60,109 nt of DNA from assembly GCA_945865375.1 (NCBI GenBank), contig CAMBEJ010000012.1, positions 1 to 60,109 on the forward strand. The letters run 5' to 3'. The position numbers and the translations under genes are program-made. The notes under the pieces were generated by a model. The model was given only the letters and a program-made list of their open reading frames with translations, ran no database searches and was not told where the DNA came from. The stretch is from Akkermansia muciniphila. Lineage in GTDB: Bacteria > Verrucomicrobiota > Verrucomicrobiia > Limisphaerales > F1-80-MAGS106. Of the stretch, positions 8,558-19,033 are shown one piece after another (the first letter of the stretch is position 1; every line of letters starts with the position of its first letter).

Positions 8558-11484
8558 AACACTCTTTGCTAAAGAGATTCATCCAATCCTTGCAGAGTGC
8601 CCTCCTCTGCACAGGGTTGTTAGCCGAATGGACCTCCCTGGAGGCAGCCTTCCGGCGGATCAATCATGACAACCCCAGAGATCCCACGGCAGCAAAAATC
8701 TTCCAGCTCGAGAATGGACTCACTGTTTATCTCACAGAAAATCATCAGTCCCCTCGTTTCACGGCAGAGATCGCGGTTCGAGTAGGAAGCACGCATGACC
8801 CAGTGGATTCCACTGGTTTGGCACATTACCTTGAGCACATGCTTTTCAAGGGGACGAAGAAGATGGGCACTCTGAATTTCGAAAAGGAAAGAGCCTATCT
8901 CGAAAGGATCTCAGACCTCTACGAGCAACATTTCAGGGAATCAAACCCGGAGAAAAGGAAGGCCCTTTATTCGGAGATAAACGCCGCATCCCAATTAGCC
9001 TCGCGCTACGCGATTCCCAACGAGATGGACAAGCTCTACAAAGCAATGGGTGAAACCGGGCTCAACGCCCACACTCATGACGAGGAAACGGTTTACACCG
9101 TCAACCTCCCGGCCAACCGGCTCAGGCAGTGGGCTCTCATCGAATCTGACCGCTTCCAGAACCCTGTATTCCGTTTGTTTCAGGCTGAGCTGGAAGTGGT
9201 CTACGAGGAGAAGAATCAGGCTCTAGATAACGAGGGCCAGATTCTCGAGGATGCAGTCCGGAGGATCTTATTCAAGAAACACCCTTACGGACAGCAGACA
9301 GTAATCGGAGACGTGGAACATCTTAAGAATCCTTCATTGAAGAATCTTCACGAGTTTTTCGGGACCCATTACGTACCGAATAACATGGCGGTCCTCATCT
9401 CAGGGGACGTGAACACCCAGGAAGCCATCCAACTCATCGACGAACACTTTGCCTCTTGGAAATCCAAACCCCTTCCATTGAGAAAAATAGGGGCCGATCC
9501 CCCGCCCCAGTCCGTCGAACGTGTCACGGTGAAATACCAAGGTGAAGAGTCTGTGCTGCTCGCGTTTCGGCTTTCGCCAAGGAACCATCCTGACACGGAG
9601 ATTCTTAAGCTCGTTGACATGACCCTGGACAATTCTGTAGCGGGACTGATTAACATCAATCTCAATCAGAAGCAGAGGGTTCGACGAGCCGGTTCGAGTG
9701 TCGAGTTCATGAATGACCACGGTATGCAATACCTCTGGGGCATCCCCAAGAAGGGACAACCTCTCAAGGAGGTCGAGGCGCTGCTCCTCACCCAGCTCAA
9801 GGTTCTGCAGGAAGGGCAATTCGACGACTGGATTTTGCACGCGATCATCACGGACTTTAAGAAGTCCCGGAAAGCCAGCCTTGAATCGGACGATGCAAGG
9901 GTGGCCCTCATGCGAAGCTCGTTCCTTTCCTTCGCAGATTGGGATCATACGGTCGGCGAACTGGATCGGATGGAAAAACTGACCAAACAAGATCTCGTCC
10001 GTGCTGCCAGAAAATATTACAAAGGAGGCTTCGTTGCGGGCTATCGAGTGGACGCACAACACGAGTTGCCTTCCATCCAAAAGCCGGACATCGAGAGAAT
10101 CAACATTGACCCCTCGAGGCAATCTGATTTCGCAAAAGAGGTGCTGTCGATGCCCGTTGAAAACCTCAAGCCTGTGTTTGTGAAACCAGGCGTGGATTTT
10201 CAGAAGCAACGCATCCAGGAAGGGATGAATTTCTATTATAGCCGCAACCCTCTCAATGATCTATTCTCTTTAACTTTCTCCATCGAGCTCGGGACACGTG
10301 AGAACAATCGGATCGGGATCGCCTCCCTGTTCCTGGACAAATCCGGCACCAGGCAGATGCCTCTGGAACGGCTCAAAAAGGAGTGGTACAAGCTGGGCAC
10401 TGACTTCGCCATCACTCCCGGGGAAACCGAAACCACTCTTACGTTGAGCGGGCTCGATGAGAACCTGACGAGGTCCTTGCGCCTGCTTTCAGAGCTTCTC
10501 CAGGAACCCTCCGCAGAACCGGCCGTGCTCGCGGAATTGAAAAAAATAATCATCGCCCAACGGCTCGACCTCAAAAAGGACTTTCGCACGATCGGTTCGG
10601 CACTTTCTGCGTTTGGCCGATACGGCACGAATTCCCCCCAACTCCGAGCACTCTCCAATGACGCCCTTCAAAGCCTTCAGATCTCGGAGCTCCACAACCT
10701 CACGCGAACCCTTCTTGACTACAAACACGCGATCGGTTACACGGGCGCTCTTCCGAAGGAAACAGTGATCGAACTCTTGAAAACATGGAGGCCCCGAGAA
10801 GGCCCACTGAAATCCACCCCGGCACACGGTTTTCTCAGCGTTCAAAGCGTGCCCACCAACCGTGTCTTTTTTCTCCACAAGGAAATGGCTCAGGCTCAGA
10901 TTCAAGTGGACTTGGGTGGAGATCCGTTTGACGAAGGCTCTCAAACTAGCATCCAGCTCTTCAATGAGTATTTTTCGGGCGGCATGTCCGGTGTGGTGTT
11001 CCAGGAACTCAGGGAATCGCGCGCGCTGGCTTATTCAGCAGGCGCCATTTATTTCGGCGGAGCTCGGAAAGGGGAGCAATCTACCCTGTCCGGTCACATC
11101 GGATGCCAGGCTGATAAGGCAATCGAGGCGATCGCGGCCTTCATGGATCTACTTCAAACTCTCCCTGCATCGAAAGAACGATTTGAAGAATCTCGAGACG
11201 CGGTCATCAACCGGTATCGAACATCCAAACTCGGTTTCAGGGAAGTGCTCGGTGCAGTTCGCTCCTGGGAGCGCTTGGAGATCCCGATCGATCCCCGTTC
11301 GCACCGCTTCCACGCTGTGAAGGCAGCGGAGCTCGAGACGCTGCTAGAGTTTCATCGCCATTGCATCAAAGATAAAAACCTGATCATATCCGTGGTTGGC
11401 GACCGATCAAAGATCCGGATCGGGGCTCTCAATAAAATCGGAAACATGACGGAAGTCCATGTGGATCAATTATTTGCATTTTGA
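8554..11484 (+). CDS. M16 family zinc metallopeptidase (insulinase/PqqL type)
   Basis: The 976-residue product has an N-terminal hydrophobic stretch that suggests export to the periplasm. The inverted zinc motif HYLEH is at residues 91-95, and the distal glutamate ligand region VVYEEKNQALDNEG is present. M16 enzymes are clam-shaped: the first half is catalytic and the second (about 520-976) is a related inactive half; both are visible here, including ESRALAYSAGAIY in the second. They cleave short peptides or unfolded segments. The length matches two-domain bacterial PqqL/pitrilysin-like members. The start ATG overlaps the previous stop (ATGA). The substrate cannot be inferred. Confidence 0.93.
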   Translation: MKHSLLKRFIQSLQSALLCTGLLAEWTSLEAAFRRINHDNPRDPTAAKIFQLENGLTVYLTENHQSPRFTAEIAVRVGSTHDPVDSTGLAHYLEHMLFKGTKKMGTLNFEKERAYLERISDLYEQHFRESNPEKRKALYSEINAASQLASRYAIPNEMDKLYKAMGETGLNAHTHDEETVYTVNLPANRLRQWALIESDRFQNPVFRLFQAELEVVYEEKNQALDNEGQILEDAVRRILFKKHPYGQQTVIGDVEHLKNPSLKNLHEFFGTHYVPNNMAVLISGDVNTQEAIQLIDEHFASWKSKPLPLRKIGADPPPQSVERVTVKYQGEESVLLAFRLSPRNHPDTEILKLVDMTLDNSVAGLININLNQKQRVRRAGSSVEFMNDHGMQYLWGIPKKGQPLKEVEALLLTQLKVLQEGQFDDWILHAIITDFKKSRKASLESDDARVALMRSSFLSFADWDHTVGELDRMEKLTKQDLVRAARKYYKGGFVAGYRVDAQHELPSIQKPDIERINIDPSRQSDFAKEVLSMPVENLKPVFVKPGVDFQKQRIQEGMNFYYSRNPLNDLFSLTFSIELGTRENNRIGIASLFLDKSGTRQMPLERLKKEWYKLGTDFAITPGETETTLTLSGLDENLTRSLRLLSELLQEPSAEPAVLAELKKIIIAQRLDLKKDFRTIGSALSAFGRYGTNSPQLRALSNDALQSLQISELHNLTRTLLDYKHAIGYTGALPKETVIELLKTWRPREGPLKSTPAHGFLSVQSVPTNRVFFLHKEMAQAQIQVDLGGDPFDEGSQTSIQLFNEYFSGGMSGVVFQELRESRALAYSAGAIYFGGARKGEQSTLSGHIGCQADKAIEAIAAFMDLLQTLPASKERFEESRDAVINRYRTSKLGFREVLGAVRSWERLEIPIDPRSHRFHAVKAAELETLLEFHRHCIKDKNLIISVVGDRSKIRIGALNKIGNMTEVHVDQLFAF

Positions 11485-11844
11485 ATCAAAACGCCACATC
11501 ATCCTTCACTACTCGCTTTCCTAGGCACCGGGGCAAAAACTAATGCTCTTCGATGCACCGGATTGTAGGATGGAGATAATAACGAGGGTAGGCCTCTTGC
11601 AAGACCTACCCCCGAACCCAAGCACCCAAATCCTCCCATCCACCAGAACAATCTGGCGAAGTCTGAAATCGCCGAACACCAATTCTAAAGTCAGCCTTAA
11701 GGAGGACGCCAAGCATGAGGCAGCGCACAACCACCGCCACACGCCTTTCGATCAGATCAGCCGACGGAATCTATGTGACTCTTTGTTGACTTAAAAGTTT
11801 CTGCCTTTCTTCAAATTACTTGATAATATTACATTCCCAGAATA
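11485..11844. other. 360-bp intergenic region
   Basis: I see no convincing gene. An 83-codon open frame at 11543-11794 has no recognisable motif. The region holds one good hairpin (11586-11611) and, just before the next gene, an A+T-rich stretch with an extended -10-like TGATAATAT (11821-11829). If used, that would give a very short leader for the gene at 11845. Confidence 0.5.
11586..11611. terminator. Hairpin downstream of the M16 gene
   Basis: Arms GGGTAGG and CCTACCC enclose a further self-complementary TCTTGCAAGA, giving a strong stem with a two-base bulge. There is no T-run, so this could be a factor-dependent terminator, an mRNA 3' stabiliser or a repeat remnant. Confidence 0.35.
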
Positions 11845-13221
11845 ATGCGGATCACAAATCTTAATTGCAGCGATGACATCGGTGCCAGCTCGTGGATGGT
11901 AGAGATCGAAAACCATCGAATCTTGCTCGATTGCGGATGCCACCCGAAACGGGACGGTCGAGAGACGCTTCCGCTGCTTGACCAGTTCAAAGATGCCGAG
12001 GTGGATGCGATAGCGGTTTCCCACTGCCATCACGACCATGTAGGGGCTCTTCCAGTTGCCATCCGGCTTTTCCCCAAAGCTCACGTCCTGATGACCGAAC
12101 TGAGCTACTGTTTGGTCGAACGCGTGCTCCATAACTCCGTCAACGTGATGAACCGTCAGCGCGCGGAGTCCGGGCAGATGGATTATCCGCTCTACACCCA
12201 CATCGAACTCGATGGGATCGCTCATCTGTTCCAAGGGTTTCAGTACAACCGGGAAATCGAGTGGGCAGCGTTCCATAAAACGCGACTTCTCAACAAGTCC
12301 CCCACCCTTGAATTCTACGATGCAGGCCATGCTCTCGGATCTGCCGGCATGATGCTTCGGGGCACTCATGAAAATCTTTTTTTTACAGGGGACGTCTCCT
12401 TCCGGGACCAAACCATTTTGAAAGGCGCGCGGTTCGAAGGGGTCAAAGCCGATGTGCTGATCATGGAGACCACGCGGGGTAACCGCATCGTGCCACAAGG
12501 CTTCACGAGAGAGTCGGAGATCGATCGTCTGGCTCGATCGATCCAGTCTGTTATCGCGAGAAGGGGCTGTGTTCTGATTCCTGTGTTCGCACTGGGTCGG
12601 ACGCAGGAAATTCTAGCTCTTCTAGCCCTCCTCATGGCGGATGGGAAGGTCCCAAAGCAACCCCTCTACATCGGAGGCCTGGGTCGAGTTTTCACAGATA
12701 TCTATGACGCCCAAATACACCGAACCCATCGCAACTTGAGCGGAATGGCTCTGTCCCAGTCCCATAACCTGATGGTTGTCGAAAAAAAGCAGCTTGAGAA
12801 CATGAAGCTCCGCAGCGACAAGATATTCGTTATCACCGCCGGCATGATGACCGAGCACACAGCCGCGCACGACCTCACTGCACGCATGGTCGGGGACGAG
12901 AAGCACGGGATATTTTTTGTCGGCTACGCGGACCCAGGAACTCCTGGAGGGCGACTCAAGGCGGCTAAGCATGGGGAGACCTTTCTGTTTAGTGGCTCCG
13001 CGGGACTCGTCACAAAGAGGTGCGAAGTGGAGGACTTCGACCTCACCGCCCATGCAAACCGGGACGAACTCGTGGAGTTTGTCGGCAAAGTCTCCCCAAA
13101 AAGCGTGGTCTTGGGACACGGTGAGCCTGAATCCAAAGCTTGGTTCAAAGAAGAACTGAGCAAACGCTTTCCCGCAATCAACGTCCTGAACCCTGAGCCC
13201 GGACAAACTTTGACCGTTTGA
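11845..13221 (+). CDS. Beta-CASP metallo-beta-lactamase-fold RNA hydrolase
   Basis: The 458-residue protein belongs to the CPSF73/YSH1-like branch of bacterial beta-CASP nucleases, which process or degrade RNA in the cytosol using two zinc ions. The HxHxDH motif (HCHHDH) is at residues 60-65. Further metal ligands lie in DAGHALGSAG and FTGDVSF. The beta-CASP insert contains LIPVFALGRTQEIL, and the C-terminal LTAHANRDELVEF and VLGHGEPES carry the last histidines. All catalytic motifs are intact. A U32-family gene follows 47 bp downstream. RNase J-like members carry an extra C-terminal domain that is absent here. Confidence 0.92.
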   Translation: MRITNLNCSDDIGASSWMVEIENHRILLDCGCHPKRDGRETLPLLDQFKDAEVDAIAVSHCHHDHVGALPVAIRLFPKAHVLMTELSYCLVERVLHNSVNVMNRQRAESGQMDYPLYTHIELDGIAHLFQGFQYNREIEWAAFHKTRLLNKSPTLEFYDAGHALGSAGMMLRGTHENLFFTGDVSFRDQTILKGARFEGVKADVLIMETTRGNRIVPQGFTRESEIDRLARSIQSVIARRGCVLIPVFALGRTQEILALLALLMADGKVPKQPLYIGGLGRVFTDIYDAQIHRTHRNLSGMALSQSHNLMVVEKKQLENMKLRSDKIFVITAGMMTEHTAAHDLTARMVGDEKHGIFFVGYADPGTPGGRLKAAKHGETFLFSGSAGLVTKRCEVEDFDLTAHANRDELVEFVGKVSPKSVVLGHGEPESKAWFKEELSKRFPAINVLNPEPGQTLTV

Positions 13222-13268
13222 CTCGGCCCAGGAAAACTCGATGTGTTCTTTCTCCGAAAATCCCCTCG

Positions 13269-15836
13269 ATGCTTCGAGCAAATCCTCACTCTAACCCCCC
13301 GGAACTTCTGGCCCCAGCAGGCGACTGGACATGCGCCCGGGCTGCCGTGGAGAATGGTGCCGACGCCATTTATTTCGGGCTAGAAAAATTCAACGCGCGC
13401 ATGCGTGCACAAAATTTCACGACGGAGGATCTCCCTGCGTTGATGGAGTTTTTGCATTCCCGAGGTGTCAAAGGTTACGTGACTTTCAACACCCTGGTGT
13501 TCACAAACGAGCTGGAGGATGCAGAAAATCTCCTCCGTTTGATCATCCGCGCGAGAGTCGATGCGGCGATCGTTCAAGATGTCGGCATTTGCAGACTGAT
13601 TCGTCGCCTTTCACCCGATTTCCCAATACACGCCTCAACCCAGATGACGATCACGAGCGCCGCGGGAGTTGACTTCGCCAAAGCCTTGGGGTGCAATCTG
13701 GTGGTGCTGGCGAGAGAGTGTTCAATCAAGGAGATCGACGTCATCAAGAAAGCGGGTGCTGGGGTGGCCGCGCCTGGAACTCCGGCTGAGTCGTCGATGC
13801 CCTTGGAGGTGTTCGTACACGGAGCGCTTTGCGTCGCCTACTCGGGCCAATGCCTCACGAGCGAGGCTCTTGGCGGTCGCTCCGCCAACCGGGGCGAGTG
13901 TGCGCAAGCGTGCCGATTGCCTTACGAGCTCGTTTCGGACGGCAAAACAGTCCCTTTGGGAAACCGACGTTACCTCCTGAGCCCACAGGACCTGTCGGGT
14001 TTGGAGACCCTCCCCCAGCTTATCCAGGCGGGCGTCAGTTCGTTCAAAATCGAAGGCCGCCTGAAATCGCCTGAATATGTCGCGAACATCACTCAGGCTT
14101 ATCGCCAAGCCATCGACCAAGCCTGTCCCACCACGGTTTCACCGCCGTCTAGCCAGCCTCGCGAGATCCAAAAGACAGTTCGTTATAATATGGAAATGGC
14201 GTTCTCTAGGGGCCTTTACACAGGCTGGCTGAATGGCACGAATAATCAATCCCTGGTCCACGCCCGGTTTGGAAAAAAACGCGGTGTCTTGCTCGGCACC
14301 GTGTCGAGAATAACCAAAACTGAAGTCTTCGCGCAGTTGACAGCGGCGCTCAAGCCGGGCGACGGAGTCGTGTTCGACTGCGGTGACCCCGCTTCCGAGG
14401 AGGAAGGAGGGCGCGTCTATTTTGCCGACTCCATTGGAACCGAAATCCGCATCAAATTTGGTCCTGATTCTGTCAATCTGGGACGCGTTCGGCAAGGGGA
14501 TCTAATCTGGAAAACCAGCGATCCTGAGCTGGAGAATCGCCTCAGAAAAACTTTCGCCGACGGAGCCCCTCTCTTTCAACGCCCTGTAACCCTTATCGTA
14601 AAAGGCTCCCTGGGAACACCCCTCAAACTCACGATGATCGACCATGATCATTGTGCGGTGCATGCCGAATCTCAAACAGTGTTGACAAGCGCCCAGAGGA
14701 GGCCCCTTTGCGAAGCCTTTCTTCGCGAACATTTGGGCCGGCTGGGCAACACCCCCTTTAGGCTTGAGCACCTCCGCCTGGAATTGGGCTCAAACCTCAT
14801 GTTGCCAGTGAGCGACTTGAACCGACTCAGAAGGGATGCCTGCCTGCAAATGGTTCGGAAACGAGAATCTAGGTCTCCCTGGACCGTGTTGTCCACACCC
14901 CCCGATGGCGGGCTTTTCCAAAAAGAATCGTCGCCGGATGAGGGTCTGGCAAGCAAGCTGCCTGCCGTCCCCACTCTAATTCCACTGGTACGTTCCTTAG
15001 ACCAACTCAACACCGTACTGGAATTGGGTCACAAGCTGGTTTACTGCGAACTCGAGGACCCAAAGCGCTATGCAGAGGCCGTCCGCCTCTACCGCAGAAC
15101 CTACCCGGCTCACGACGCGTCCTCCGCGGGTCAATCGGGTCTCTTCGTGGCACCTCCACGAATTTTTAAGCCCGGCGAAGAATGGATCATGAAAATTGTG
15201 GAAGCCTCTGGTCCAGACGGGTTTCTCGTCAGGAACCACCATCACTTGAAGACCCTCCAAAACCATCGGAAGATCGGCGACTTTTCCTTGAATGTGGCCA
15301 ATCCGTTGAGCGCGGAGTACTTCATGACTCGTTATCAGCCGGAACGGCTGGTCGCATCCTACGACCTCAATGCCCAGCAACTCGCGTCATTACTCAAAGC
15401 AGCTCCTCCTTGGTGGTTTGAAATCACGATCCACCAACGCATGCCGATGTTCCATATGGAGCACTGTGTCTTCTGCGCCTTTCTCTCCAGTGGCACGGAC
15501 TACACCAATTGCGGACGGCCGTGTGAAAAACACAAAGTCCTCCTCCGCGACAGGGTCGGTATTGAACACGCGCTGAAAGCGGACGCTGGCTGTCGAAACA
15601 CGGTTTTCAATGGCCGCGCGCAAACCGGCGCTGAGTATGTCCCCAGCCTGATGGCTCTCGGAGCTCGCTGGTTTCGAATCGAATTCGTGGATGAGTCGGC
15701 ATCCGCCCTCAGACGGTGCTTGGCGTTGTACGCTCGCCTTCTTGAAGGCAAAATCTCCGGGCTCGACCTTTGGCGCGAGCTCAAACTGCAGCATCAACTC
15801 GGCGTGACACGGGGTCCTCAGGAGTGGTCCGGATAG
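13269..15836 (+). CDS. Peptidase U32 family protein (RlhA/YhbU type, DUF3656)
   Basis: The 855-residue product begins ELLAPAGDWTCARAAVENGADAIYFG, the U32 N-terminus. It carries the U32 signature EVFVHGALCVAYSGQCLTS followed by NRGECAQACR; these cysteines bind an iron-sulfur cluster in characterised relatives. The second half contains a DUF3656-like region and a second cysteine-rich patch (HCVFCAFLSSGTDYTNCGRPC). In E. coli a long member, RlhA, hydroxylates C2501 of 23S rRNA, so RNA modification is a more likely role than proteolysis. ATG at 13269 is preferred; an in-frame TTG at 13218 overlaps the upstream gene. The neighbouring beta-CASP nuclease also fits RNA metabolism. Confidence 0.88.
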   Translation: MLRANPHSNPPELLAPAGDWTCARAAVENGADAIYFGLEKFNARMRAQNFTTEDLPALMEFLHSRGVKGYVTFNTLVFTNELEDAENLLRLIIRARVDAAIVQDVGICRLIRRLSPDFPIHASTQMTITSAAGVDFAKALGCNLVVLARECSIKEIDVIKKAGAGVAAPGTPAESSMPLEVFVHGALCVAYSGQCLTSEALGGRSANRGECAQACRLPYELVSDGKTVPLGNRRYLLSPQDLSGLETLPQLIQAGVSSFKIEGRLKSPEYVANITQAYRQAIDQACPTTVSPPSSQPREIQKTVRYNMEMAFSRGLYTGWLNGTNNQSLVHARFGKKRGVLLGTVSRITKTEVFAQLTAALKPGDGVVFDCGDPASEEEGGRVYFADSIGTEIRIKFGPDSVNLGRVRQGDLIWKTSDPELENRLRKTFADGAPLFQRPVTLIVKGSLGTPLKLTMIDHDHCAVHAESQTVLTSAQRRPLCEAFLREHLGRLGNTPFRLEHLRLELGSNLMLPVSDLNRLRRDACLQMVRKRESRSPWTVLSTPPDGGLFQKESSPDEGLASKLPAVPTLIPLVRSLDQLNTVLELGHKLVYCELEDPKRYAEAVRLYRRTYPAHDASSAGQSGLFVAPPRIFKPGEEWIMKIVEASGPDGFLVRNHHHLKTLQNHRKIGDFSLNVANPLSAEYFMTRYQPERLVASYDLNAQQLASLLKAAPPWWFEITIHQRMPMFHMEHCVFCAFLSSGTDYTNCGRPCEKHKVLLRDRVGIEHALKADAGCRNTVFNGRAQTGAEYVPSLMALGARWFRIEFVDESASALRRCLALYARLLEGKISGLDLWRELKLQHQLGVTRGPQEWSG

Positions 15837-15850
15837 AAACACTAAGAAGG

Positions 15851-15872
15851 CTATTCACAATAACATGAATAG
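15851..15872. terminator. Hairpin between convergent genes
   Basis: CTATTCA and TGAATAG pair around an 8-base loop between the ends of the U32 gene (plus) and the MASE1 kinase gene (minus). There is no T-run. It may serve both strands. Confidence 0.3.
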
Positions 15873-16006
15873 GTATGGCGTAGGAGTTTTGGATGCTGGC
15901 AAGGCGCTCGTGAGACGCCTCTCCCCATGGATCTGTAACGAACGAGCAACGCTGCCAGCGGTCCAAAAGAACCAGCCAGAACGTTCAGGTTAATTTGAAT
16001 GGCCTC

Positions 16007-18871
16007 CTAAAGACTCAGAAGACTGCGGACCTTCTCCAATAGGCCTTCGGGCCGAAAGGGTTTCTGCAAGAAGTCCCAGACAAGTCCCGGATCGCCTTGA
16101 AGAACGATACCGGTGTTGGTGTACCCCGAAATGAATAGGACCTTCAACTGCAACCGCTCGGATCTGAGCCTGGCAGCCAATTCCCGCCCACCCATCTGCG
16201 GCATTGTCAGATCCGTCACCAGGAGATGGATGTGACCCTCGTATGCACGCGCCTTCCCGAGAGCTTCCTCACCATGGCGAGCCTCAAGAACATGGTGGCC
16301 TTCCTCTTTCAGAACTTCGACCAGCATGAATCGCACCACCTCCTCATCCTCAACAAGCAGGATCGTTTTCGGTCCAACAACTGGAGAATGAACCGGCGAC
16401 TCCATCTCTTTCGGTTCTTCCGTAGGCTGCTCTCTTGGAAAGTAGATTCGAAATTCGGTTCCCTCCATTAGTTCACTCGAAACAGTAATCTGTCCTCCCA
16501 TCTGTTTGATGGCTCCATAGACGATGGAGAGGCCGAGACCCGTTCCTTTGCCGACTTCTTTGGTCGTAAAAAAAGGTTCGAATAAATGCGCTTTCACCTC
16601 ATCCGACATGCCACAACCCGTGTCGGAAATGTTCAAAACAACAAAGGAGCCAGGGCTGAAATCATTCGAAAATCCGTCTGGTTTCAGTTCCAGATCCACA
16701 ATCGCGGTCGTGATCGAAAGAACCCCGCCCTGTGGCATGGCATCCCGAGCGTTGATGGCTAAATTCATGATTATTTGACTCATCTGGCCAGGATCCGCTT
16801 TCACCAATCCGGCAGGTTCCATAATCCTTTTCTCCAGCCTGATATTTGCACCGATCAACCGCTGCAAAAGTTTGGCCAGGTCGTCCACAACAGCGTTCAC
16901 GGACAACACTTTTGGATTTAAAATCTCTTTCCTGCTGAAAGACAGCAACTGTCCTGTCAGCGACGCCGCGCGATCCGCCGACCGCTCAATCTGGACGATA
17001 GTGTCCCGGTGAGGGTCATCGCCTTTCATCCTGCGCAGCAGAAGGCTGGTAAATCCAATGATCGCCTGCATGAGATTGTTGAAGTCATGAGCTATCCCGC
17101 CTGCCAGACGGCCTACTGCCTCCATCTTCTGCGCCTGCCGGAACTGTTCTTCCAAACGCTTGCGCTCCGAAATATCCCGCATCACAACCACCAGAAGCGC
17201 CCCCTCAATCTGGGGCACCTCGGTAATCGCCATGTCGATTGGCACCGAAGTCCCGTCTGTCCGTTCCACGATGGTCTCCACAATCCGGCTGTCAGCGCGT
17301 GTCAACCGGTTCTGTACGTATTCGGTATAGGCAGCAAAATGAGCTTCACCAAAAAGTTCCACGACCGGGCTCCCTATCACTCTTGAAGCGCGTCGACCGG
17401 TGAGGATCTCCGCCGCCGGATTACACAAGCTGACCATTCCATCGACGTTCACCACCAGCACACCATCCACCATGCCATCCAAGATGGATCTCAATCGTTG
17501 CTCCCCATCACGCATCGCCTCCTCGGTTTTTTTTAGCCGGGTGATGTCGGCGGAGACCATCTGGTACTCGAGGGTCTTTCCGTGGGTGTCAAACAAGGCT
17601 CGAACGTTGCATTGTTGCCACATTATCCGCCCGGTTGAGAGGGCGACCTTGTGGTCGTACTGGATCACAGGCGACTCCGGTGTCAGCGTGGCAAAGTAGC
17701 TGAGCGGGACCTGACGGTCCTCCTCAGGAAGAGCTTCCAAGGAATTGGAGCCGATCAATGCTTCACGAGTCGTTTGATTGAACCGAACGTAATCCTGGTT
17801 CACAAACGTTAGGATCCCATCCGGTCTGAATCTGGAGATCAGCGCCGTTTGATCCTCGACCACGCCGCGATACCGGCCTTCACTTGCCTCCAATGATTTC
17901 TCCGCGAGACGTCTTTCCGAAGAAGCTGCCGCGAGCAGGAGGTTCGTCAAGGACACCACACCGATATAACTTCCAATCAACATGAGACTGTCGGTATCAG
18001 AAGTCGTGACGAAAGGCCCTCGACGTGCCAGAAGGGCATTGATCGCAAGCGCCGAAACCAGAAAGGAGCCCGTCGTGGCCCCACGTTGCCCAAATCGAAG
18101 CGAAGCCCACACTAAGAAAGGATAGGGAAGGTAGGCCAAAGGGTAACTCTGGATTCCGTACACATACCACGAATTGAATGACACCAGAGTTCCTCCCACC
18201 AATCCAACCAAACAACAAACAGCCTCTGCAATCAGCTTGGAATGCCAACGGATCGAAGAAGGGGTCCCCCACGCAAGGATCAACGGCGCAACAACCAAAA
18301 CTGCCATCGCATTGGGCACCCACCATTCAATCATCGATGAAAATAAACCCTCCGAAGGAACCAGTCCCGCTAAAGAACGGCTCACCGCAATGAAGGCTGC
18401 GTTGACGGTCGTCCCGAGCAAGCACGCGAGCCCGACCAACCCCGCGACATCACGAACCCTCTCCATCTGCGGTTCGAACTTCACGAAACGTTCCAGGAGA
18501 TAGGCACAAACCAAAGCACCAACCGTGCTCCCCACCGCAGTCCCCAAGGTCACCAGCAAAGGAGGCATTCCTGTCACGACGCAAAACAACACAGCCCCAA
18601 AAGCAACTCCAGGCCAAAACCTCGAGCCAAACAACAAGAGAACCCCTAACGCAATGCCCGCGGGCGGCCAGACCAGAGGGGAATTACCCGAATCAAAGGC
18701 AGCCTCCTTGCCCAACAAACCGCCCACAAAATAGAACGCCACGACGACCACCACACGCGTCGCAAGACTGAGTCCGGAAATTCTCATCCTGAACAAGCGC
18801 CCACAGCCCCTTGGAACCTTCGGGTTGTCTTGGCACAGGTAAAATACCTTAACCTTTCGCGGAACATCCAT
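16007..18871 (-). CDS. MASE1-PAS hybrid sensor histidine kinase with receiver domain
   Basis: This is a membrane sensor that autophosphorylates and passes phosphate to its own receiver. In order it shows a multi-pass MASE1 region (about residues 30-320), two PAS domains (about 340-460 and 465-580), a HisKA domain with the H-box AGGIAHDFNNLMQAIIGFTSLL, a HATPase with NLAINARDAMPQGG, DTGCGM and GTGLGLSIVYG, and a C-terminal receiver (TILLVEDEEVV, LLVTDLTMPQMGG, FLQKPF). The total is 954 residues from the ATG at 18871; a second ATG at 18787 would give 926 residues and places MRISGLSLATRVVVVVAFYFVGG at the N-terminus, equally plausible. It is transcribed away from the PSCyt1 gene. The stimulus and partner regulator are unknown. 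Confidence 0.93.
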   Translation of the reverse strand: MDVPRKVKVFYLCQDNPKVPRGCGRLFRMRISGLSLATRVVVVVAFYFVGGLLGKEAAFDSGNSPLVWPPAGIALGVLLLFGSRFWPGVAFGAVLFCVVTGMPPLLVTLGTAVGSTVGALVCAYLLERFVKFEPQMERVRDVAGLVGLACLLGTTVNAAFIAVSRSLAGLVPSEGLFSSMIEWWVPNAMAVLVVAPLILAWGTPSSIRWHSKLIAEAVCCLVGLVGGTLVSFNSWYVYGIQSYPLAYLPYPFLVWASLRFGQRGATTGSFLVSALAINALLARRGPFVTTSDTDSLMLIGSYIGVVSLTNLLLAAASSERRLAEKSLEASEGRYRGVVEDQTALISRFRPDGILTFVNQDYVRFNQTTREALIGSNSLEALPEEDRQVPLSYFATLTPESPVIQYDHKVALSTGRIMWQQCNVRALFDTHGKTLEYQMVSADITRLKKTEEAMRDGEQRLRSILDGMVDGVLVVNVDGMVSLCNPAAEILTGRRASRVIGSPVVELFGEAHFAAYTEYVQNRLTRADSRIVETIVERTDGTSVPIDMAITEVPQIEGALLVVVMRDISERKRLEEQFRQAQKMEAVGRLAGGIAHDFNNLMQAIIGFTSLLLRRMKGDDPHRDTIVQIERSADRAASLTGQLLSFSRKEILNPKVLSVNAVVDDLAKLLQRLIGANIRLEKRIMEPAGLVKADPGQMSQIIMNLAINARDAMPQGGVLSITTAIVDLELKPDGFSNDFSPGSFVVLNISDTGCGMSDEVKAHLFEPFFTTKEVGKGTGLGLSIVYGAIKQMGGQITVSSELMEGTEFRIYFPREQPTEEPKEMESPVHSPVVGPKTILLVEDEEVVRFMLVEVLKEEGHHVLEARHGEEALGKARAYEGHIHLLVTDLTMPQMGGRELAARLRSERLQLKVLFISGYTNTGIVLQGDPGLVWDFLQKPFRPEGLLEKVRSLLSL

Positions 18872-19033
18872 TCATTCTCGATCCTTGCAGGCGGCTAGGC
18901 AATCAAAAACTGGATGCGCACTCCAACCCTTCTCGTTCTCATGGACAAATTAACCACGACTTCGCTAAGATCCCCACGCTCAAATAACCTGGAACCTTTT
19001 CTGATTCGACTTGGTAACAAAACTCAGCCTGAT

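Noticed and set aside
9400..10209. 269-codon antisense frame inside the M16 gene
   Set aside because: It lies wholly within a well-supported peptidase coding sequence and shows no domain.
11543..11794. 83-codon open frame in the gap before the beta-CASP gene
   Set aside because: It has no motif, no ribosome site and no plausible composition, and a strong hairpin lies inside it.
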